DNA of 64,000 nucleotides from the NCBI GenBank assembly GCA_030867875.1, contig JAOWCC010000577.1:84115740-84179739 (forward strand). The letters run 5' to 3'. This document shows positions 58,000-64,000 of this stretch, one piece after another; positions within the stretch are counted from its first letter, which is position 1, and each line of letters begins with the position of its first letter. The notes under the pieces are model-generated. The model was not told the DNA's origin. It saw only the letters and a program-made list of their open reading frames with translations, and did no database searches. This DNA comes from Actinernus sp. WN-2022. Lineage: Eukaryota > Cnidaria > Anthozoa > Actiniaria > Actinernidae. The position numbers were made by a program, and so were the translations under genes.

Positions 58000-59585
58000 C
58001 ATAATGAACACTCCCTTATATATTATAACCTGCCCATTTTTGTAACGTGTTTGGTTAGCTTATTATCAGGCTGTTATAGCATGTTTACCATATTTGGGCA
58101 TTCTTTGTGTTACTTGCCACATAGTGGAATTTGTGTGATGCCAACCGGAAACTTTTAGGTGGCATATTGAACTTAGTCGAAACAGTTAAACTTGTGTTTC
58201 ATGTTATGATCTTCATCGAGTTCTAGATAGTAGTTTATGGATAACTGTCAATGCGACAGTTTTCATTTTATGGCATACCATTTTATTTTCCAACTAATCA
58301 GGTTATAACTGTAACAGGGGTCACTCAGACAATGAGGACTAATGACATTGCAGGGTGAAAACAAAGCATGCCAAGTTATGGTTATTTGAAGCAATCAACG
58401 TTGAGCACAAGACAATAGCATTTCAACTTGCCCATGGTTTGATCTGGTAAAAGGCAAATTTGGTGGACTAACTTTCTACTCAGTCTTTGGAATGAAGAAA
58501 ATCGCATGGATATGTAAGGATTTGCAAGTTTACTAAGTTTGAACGGTTTGTTTTTAGATGTTCTTTTTGTCAAAGTGCCAGTTATAGTTAAGTTGCACAG
58601 TAACATACAATCATGTACTTTGCCCAACACAGACTGGTGTCAATATAAAAAAATAAAGTCATACATACAGGTACATGTAACCACTACACCTTGTGTTTTC
58701 CTTGTTTATTTGCATAAATACTAGCAGCTTGCCTCTTTGTTGCCCCATTTCAGATCATGTGACAGCTCTCAAGAGGATTCAGTTCATTGTTTTCAATTTC
58801 TATCAATTTATGACATTCCTCTTGAGAAACAGAAACAAAAAAGTATCAAGGGTACAGTCAGGTGATCTGAACTGAGGCAACAAATGGGTCTATTGTGGTA
58901 GACAGGGCCTGGTTACCCTAATGCTGCCACATTTCTTTTCTGGCAATGTGTTTACAATCAGATGGGATAACTTAACTTGGCTACCTGCGTTGTGCTAGGG
59001 TTTGCCATTGGAAAAGGTTTGCTTGGGATAACTCTACTACCTGGGACAACTTGCTGGCATCTACAAATTAGTACACATGTAGGTAACATTAACAGCAGTC
59101 CATGACACTGCAAATCAGTAATCACTGGTGTCACAGAAAGAAGAATTAAGCCCACCAAAACTCTTCTCTTGCCCACTATTTGGTTTGCTATAATCCAAGT
59201 AATTTTCGCATTGGGGTTGTTGACCTGGGCAGTTGAGTTAACCCAACCACTTTGTAAACAGGCAGGCCCTTATTGAAACCACTCTGCTACAAACTACTTC
59301 AATTTCATCATAACAGATGCATTAGTGCCATAATTTCCACAATAATATTAAAACACAGTTTTACAACTAATTAGTAATGAAATTTTGAAGTTTGTCAAGT
59401 TTAAGAAATTGCTTTAATAGTTCAAGCTGTCATAGCAATGCCACAGTTCACAAATTTAAATATTGTCTTGATAATGAGGACAAAACAATGCCCCATGGTG
59501 TGAATTCTTACTGAAAGTAGACAAAAATGTCAATTAACAATATTTCTGATATTTAATGAGTATGATCCACTCTTTTTTTGTATGG
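58000..59585. other. Interior of the TTAA element, no feature recognised
   Basis: Minus-strand ORFs at 58382-58630 and 58958-59176 have no recognisable domain. If the element has its own transposase gene, this is where remnants should lie, but none could be identified by eye. Confidence 0.4.
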
Positions 59586-59587
59586 CT

Positions 59588-59740
59588 TTTAGGGATGGAC
59601 CATTAGATATTTGTGGGGGGGTTGAGCAATTTTGTTGTGCAGGATTTTTTTTTTTCGCCAGAGGCTGTGCAGGATGTTTTTTTTATATATTTGCCCAACC
59701 CCCACCTCAAATATGTAATGGTCCGTCCCTTAGTCAGCAT
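59588..59740. mobile_element. Short foldback MITE
   Basis: The left arm, AGGGATGGACCATTAGATAT then GTTGAGCAA, and the right arm, whose complement is AAGGGACGGACCATTACATA then GTTGGGCAA, are inverted copies. The centre repeats TGTGCAGGA. About 150 bp, non-coding. Confidence 0.75.
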
Positions 59741-60479
59741 ACTGTGTATTGGTGCTGGGGTCATTTGCTCCAGTTCTTGGATAGCACCAGAAAGTTGATA
59801 TTTTTCGAGCCCCAAGGAAAGTCTGGTAAATTTGTTCAACATAGTCTACAAAAGAATACCAAATAATTAATTTACTCTTGAGTAGGAGAAAGACTAAGTT
59901 GTTGTTCCTTTGTCTGAAACTGAGATTGCCCCTCTTCCACCCCTCTTCCACTTCAAATCCCGTTTCACTTGAAGTGGAAGCTGTTGAAGTGGAAGGCTTC
60001 GGTTCCAAAATATCCCTTGATGTCAAGATCTCTCAATACCTAAAAAGACAGAGTAAGCTTTTGATGAAATCAATGGCAAGTTACAAATCAGTGGAAGCTG
60101 GGTGGAAGGAAAGCAAAAACGAACACAATATATACATGTGCCGCGTTATTTCTCACCTTGTGGCGCGTCCTTGACGATGGTTTCTCTGGCTCTAGCAGTT
60201 TGCTATGAACAGACGGAAGGCAACAATCCCGATATCATCAGACTTAAGACGGGATAAATAAGCCTCCTTTTGGCTAGACTGCAGAATACCCGTAATTTCG
60301 AAAGATCACTTGAAAACCCCTTGAAAATTGTGCGAAATTATCCATTTAGCTCATGTGTATTTAGACTCGTTCTATGAATGATTTGGGGTTGAAAATGGTT
60401 AGGTTTTTTTTTTATTTCAGGGTTAGGGTTTTAGAAGATTTGTATGAGAATTTGAGAAAATGAATTATTAATGAACCAA

Positions 60480-60860
60480 GTGCCGGGGTATTCTGCAATC
60501 GCTCCCTTCTTTTGACCCTCGATAACAGTAAACTTCCTTACAAAGTCATTCTGGCTTAAAATAGTCCGAACATCCCATTCCCAGTGAGTGAGTGACTTGG
60601 CACGCTTTAGACTCGCGAAGTCATCTCTTTTTCGCATTTTCTTGGCTTCTTGTCTTCGATCGTCCGCGAAAGGGATCTTGTGGAGTCCAATGCCTTTCTC
60701 TGGGTTTCTCTGGGTCAGGACAATTTGTACAACTACCAACAACACAACGATAAGGTATAATTACTTCAAAAAGATTTGGACTTTCGCTTTCCGAATACAA
60801 CAACAGAGTGATATGATAGTCTTTCACATGTACTCACATGACGTCACAGCCAATATTTGG
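60480..60860 (-). pseudogene. THAP-domain gene remnant in the TTAA element
   Basis: Across two frames the minus strand reads CVVGSCTNCPD, then GIGLHKIPFADDRRQEAKKM, a basic RKR-DDFASLKRAKS stretch and NDFVRKFT. This matches the C2CH THAP zinc finger (first Cys pair, HKIP motif, C-terminal DFV box). A frameshift separates the Cys pair from the rest, and the expected Cys/His second pair is lost. A Ser/Thr-rich tail may continue at 60026-59900. It would have bound DNA, possibly the element ends. Confidence 0.6.
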
Positions 60861-61040
60861 CTTCAGTCTTCTTTTTCACGGCCCTGACTTCCACAGGCAA
60901 CCCAAATTGCTGTTTTTGGCAACTTTAACCCTCGCAAACAAATAGTAAATCTGCTCAGATCGAACTTTTTCTTATGCCATTCGACAGCTAATTTATTGAC
61001 AATTTTTATAAATCGAAAAAAATTTGGGCTCATATGCACT

Positions 61041-61147
61041 TTAAGCAATTTTACTTTTATAGTATTTTCCCAGAGTTAGTATATCCAAGGATTCTGCATG
61101 GTGCAACAAGGTGGAACAAGGACATCCCTTTTCCAATTCGAGGTTAA
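61041..61147 (+). pseudogene. Displaced 3' end of the YqaJ gene
   Basis: After the right TTAA the frame continues exactly where the 5' part stopped: [17 protein letters not shown], then an ending DIPFPIRG and TAA at 61145-61147. The continuation is in phase once the insert and one TTAA are removed. Without the insert this would be the ordinary C-terminus of the YqaJ protein. Confidence 0.85.
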
Positions 61148-61280
61148 AGTAATAAACGCTACAAGCAACTAAGGCATACATGCAAATTATTATTATTATT
61201 ATTATGTAACTTTAAATAAAATATATATTGAAATAAACAATGTATTACAAACAAACAATATTGCATCTGAACACTAACTA
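61148..61280. other. Spacer between the convergent YqaJ and transposase genes
   Basis: AT-rich, with a short ATT trinucleotide run (61187-61205). It likely holds the 3' ends and polyadenylation signals of both genes (AATAAA forms are present on each strand). Confidence 0.5.
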
Positions 61281-62769
61281 TTAACCAGAGGGGGAAGGAA
61301 ATTTGAAAAAACAAGCCACTACTATCCAGGCATCTGAAGCTATATCAGACATTGAAATAGGAATTGGGCGGTCAAAGAAATGCCAGTTTTTAAGTCTCTC
61401 CATGTAACGTTCTACGTGTATCCTCAGGCTTGCAATCTTTTTGTTGTGGTCTGACTGTTTGCTTAGTGAACTGCTTCTTTCCTTTCAAGAAGTGAGGCAT
61501 CACTAGCTTAGCACCCACTGAAGCAAGTTCATCCTGGATAGTGAACCCTTTGTCTGCCATCACCAGATCCCCTCTGTTCAAATGGGAAAGGAAGCCAGAT
61601 TTCTTAACAATCTCTGGATCACTAATTGATCCACAGTACAACTCGCTGCAAAAGGAAACTACTCCATTTGGGGTGATACCCAACAAGGCCTTCATGGTAG
61701 TTCTTGATTTGTAACTGGAATAACACAGAGATCTTGTGTCCAGACTGGAAGGAGACTCCATTTGTATTTCAGTACAGTCAATGATTGAAACAAGGTTGGG
61801 GTAAAATGACTTGACAACAGGAGGCATGTAAAATATGATCTGTTCATTTGAAGGCCACAATATACAGATTGGCTCCAGTTCCTTCCGCATAAACCTGATC
61901 CATGTTCGACAAATGGTAGACACAGTAGACAAGGAAACCCTGAACCTCTCTGCTAAATCTTTCTCAAAAGAACCAAGTCTTAACCTCATTACCACCATGG
62001 TAAATTCCTGCCATGTAGTGAGCTTTCGTTTAGTACCAGGCTTCCTTGCGTCTTCATCAAAACTTAGCCGCATCTTATGTCCGTAACTAAGGTTGGCAGC
62101 TTCCTTTTCCAATAAACTAAAGCAGAATAGCATTGTGTCATAATTTGTGAATCCTGTAAAGAAAGAAATGTCTAAATCGCTGTCCTTGTAGTTGTCAATG
62201 TCAAACTTCGGTTTAGTGTTGTCAATTTGAATTTTTCGCTTCAGTTCCAACAATTCTTTCTGTAGTCCAAGTATTTCCGATTGTAGCTCCTTTACTTTGT
62301 TGTCATCTCTATTTGCCTCTGTGTCTACGGATACTAGTGCTGACTGTTCAGTGAAATGTTGAGCAGTACTAGTATTCGCTGTATTCGTGTCATTTATACT
62401 GACACCAGCCTGTTGGTGAACACTCTGCTCGTCCTCTCTATCAGACCCAGTACTTTTCTTCGGCTCCACAACTCTTTTCTTTGCTTTGACAGGCAACTCA
62501 TGCATCTCTATCGATCGCCGCTTTACCGGTACAGATGTCCAAGGGAATATCGAAGGCAGTTGGGTTCTGCACATCCTTTCATTGTGCGGAAAATGAGCTC
62601 CACAGATCCGTGTATGTTGGGCTTCTACTTTCAAACTGTCATTCCTTATTAGCTTGACATACTGCTGACGAACCTTTGTATCGCTAGGAAGAGTGTGGAA
62701 CTTCAAATTCGGTGAATTTCGCCAGTTATTCAAACATTTAGGAACACAACAATTAAACTTGCCTGCCAT
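61281..62769 (-). pseudogene. THAP-DDE transposase of the ISL2EU element (one frameshift)
   Basis: The ATG at 62769 starts a THAP zinc finger at residues 1-85 (CCVPKCLNNW, then ICGAHF and LPSIFPW). A low-complexity linker and a short coiled coil (about 160-185, EILGLQKELLELKRK) follow, then a helix-turn-helix (DLAERFRVSLSTVSTICRTW). The DDE_Tnp_4-like core has the first Asp in IIDCTEIQMESP and the second in MADKGFTIQDEL. One extra base in the T run at 61438-61442 (A run on the coding strand) shifts the frame. Beyond it the other frame reads KIASLRIHVERYMERLKN with the expected catalytic Glu, to a stop at 61281-61283. Single-lesion inactivation suggests recent activity. Confidence 0.87.
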
Positions 62770-62791
62770 GGCTGGCTTACGAGCTTCGGCG

Positions 62792-62838
62792 TCCTACAAA
62801 ACAGTCCCAGAATACTTTGCGCGGCTTAACTCGTCCCA
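62792..62838 (-). repeat. Right TIR of the ISL2EU element
   Basis: Inverted match of 54111-54157. The transposase start codon lies about 22 bp inside it. Confidence 0.9.
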
Positions 62839-63789
62839 ATCCCCTGCGCAACTTCGAAGTGGCTAATTGTAAGTCAATATAGAAATATTTCTAAATTCAA
62901 AGAAAAGAAGGCCGCGCCTCTGCAAACGGCCATTGCCAGACAGCATTTATCGGGTTTTAAAAAGACCTATTAAAGTAGCGTTAAATAAAAATTCGACAGA
63001 AGCGACAAAATAGAAATAAAATTAGTTGATTTTGGTTTTAATATGCTGACGGGACTTAGTACTAAAGCAGGTAAACATATTATCTTTCTACTTAAAATCA
63101 TTTGCGATTGCGACATGTTACAACATAAGGTATATTTTGCTCTGATTTTGAGCATTTCTGGGGGTCAAACAGTTTGATTGTCATATCTCTAAGGCCTTTT
63201 ACATTTCAGTCAAACTATTTCACATAGGACATTAGCTAGTTAAGATATAAATGTGTGCCAAGTTTAAAGGAAATCGGAGAGGTGCACTGTAGACTCGTCT
63301 GCATGATTCTCACATGGATCCTCTCTTAATTCATAAATGATGTACTAAAAGTGACGACTGCTTTCTTCATTTTGGAAGATTAATATTTGCAATATTTCAA
63401 GGTATTCTGATTTCGGAATATGTCTCAAAAGAACGTGCTATTGATATGACTGAAATACGAAATGAAATCCAGTCAGTAAAATCTGGAAATGATATTGGTG
63501 AACATATATTCACATTTTTTCGGTATTTAGATCTGCCATAAAAACTGTACTTTTGCTCGATTGATGTATTGAGGAAAACTACGTGTTTATCATCTAGCTT
63601 AACTTCTTGAAAATTATCGCGGTGAAAATTTATTGATGCACTAAAATTTCAGCCAAAACGATAAGGGTTCCAAACACCGAGAAAATATTGAAGGTTTGTT
63701 CTTTCGATATCTCTTCAGTTCATGTTAGATTCCCAGTTAGTATGGACAGGCCTACGACATCCACATTTCAACTGAATCTCTTGGACATT
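62839..63789. other. Probable RTK upstream intron; no feature recognised
   Basis: AT-rich. A GGTTCCAAACACCGAGAAAA motif near 63668 resembles one arm of the hairpin repeats at 40-41.7 kb. No exon recognised. Confidence 0.45.
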
Positions 63790-63885
63790 GAAGTGTTGTT
63801 GTACTATTAATGAGAGTATTCGACGGAGGGTTAGAAGTACGGAACGTTCTACAAATTGAGACGCTCTGTTGGTAGTTGTGACAAG
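63790..63885 (+). repeat. Dispersed repeat, copy 2
   Basis: Same orientation and motif order as 22347-22450 (GAGAGTATTCGACGG, AGAAGTACGGAACG, ACAAATTGAGACGCTCTG). Confidence 0.6.
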
Positions 63886-64000
63886 TTTAAAGGAAATCGG
63901 AGATAATTAATGAGTAACATAATTATATTTTGAAGTTCGTTCTATAAACTGTCATTTCAGATTCGCAGATTTTTTCACATGACCACTTCCATGTGATCAC

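Larger units (their letters stand above)
56018..61040. mobile_element. 5-kb TTAA-flanked transposon nested in the YqaJ gene
   Basis: Flanked by TTAA at 56014-56017 and 61041-61044. The termini are AGTGCATATGAGCCCAA on both sides as inverted repeats of about 17-25 bp. It carries two broken genes in convergent orientation: a P2X7-tail-like gene (plus) and a THAP-domain gene (minus). No DDE transposase was recognised, so it may be non-autonomous or carry an unrecognised enzyme. TTAA duplication is known for piggyBac elements, but the ends do not start with the usual piggyBac CCC/CCY triplet as I recall it. Confidence 0.85.
54111..62838. mobile_element. ISL2EU-type DNA transposon with nested 5-kb insertion
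   Basis: The 47-bp terminal inverted repeats at 54111-54157 and 62792-62838 differ at only about two positions (GGGACGAGTTAAGCCGCGCA at the outer end). They may extend a few bases further outward. Inside are two convergent genes: SAP/SWIM/YqaJ exonuclease (plus) and THAP-DDE transposase (minus). This pairing is the hallmark of the ISL2EU (formerly IS4EU) superfamily as I recall it. Removing the 5-kb TTAA insert gives an element of about 3.7 kb. Both genes carry disabling mutations. Confidence 0.85.

Overview
This window looks like genomic DNA from an invertebrate animal, most likely an anthozoan cnidarian (coral or sea anemone type). That assignment is an inference. It rests on AT-rich, intron-rich coding sequence, one long receptor gene whose introns are packed with transposons, and a transposon mix (ISL2EU, Academ-like, BEL/Pao, Gypsy, CR1/L2-like LINEs, many foldback MITEs, P2X7-tail-like genes) common in such genomes. 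No bacterial operons, rRNA genes or ordinary tRNA genes were seen.

The host gene is on the minus strand and covers 216 to at least 51086. It is an FN3-repeat receptor tyrosine kinase. Reading from high to low coordinate, 18 exons were placed by hand. They encode about 12 fibronectin type III modules, a short juxtamembrane linker, one transmembrane helix, the kinase glycine-rich loop with its VAVK lysine, and the alphaC-to-hinge part of the kinase. Splice phases agree at every junction. The rest of the kinase lies below position 1, and the signal peptide and any further ectodomain lie above 64000 or were not recognised. Nearly every FN3 module is flanked by phase-1 introns, and one intron (38388 to 37112) uses a GC donor.

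The introns are a nested transposon record. A 5'-truncated LINE lies at 4.5-6.7 kb. A foldback with terminal motif arrays and an old LINE RT remnant lie at 12.2-12.9 kb. A decayed BEL/Pao retrotransposon (14.3-22.3 kb) has its gag region split by two separate TIR elements (14662-16348 and 17074-19347). Tandem repeats occupy 25.5-26.4 kb. A LINE tail abuts a 968-bp octamer array at 29.5-30.5 kb. A decayed Gypsy element (33-36 kb) carries a TTAA-flanked MITE. A duplicated tRNA-like/hairpin block spans 40-42.7 kb. An Academ-like element with long TIRs and an XPG/FEN-type nuclease gene lies at 45662-50127.

Upstream of the first recognised FN3 exon is an ISL2EU-type DNA transposon (about 54111-62838) with 47-bp TIRs. 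Its two convergent genes are a SAP/SWIM/YqaJ exonuclease gene on the plus strand and a THAP-DDE transposase gene on the minus strand. The last exon of the YqaJ gene is split by a second, 5.0-kb transposon (56018-61040) inserted at a TTAA site. Removing that insert restores the YqaJ frame and stop exactly. The inserted element itself carries a decayed gene resembling the intracellular tail of P2X7 receptors and a decayed THAP-domain gene, and no transposase that I recognise. Its AGTGC-type ends and TTAA duplication are shared with three shorter elements in the window, which suggests one TTAA-targeting group. This nested pair is the most unusual system here.
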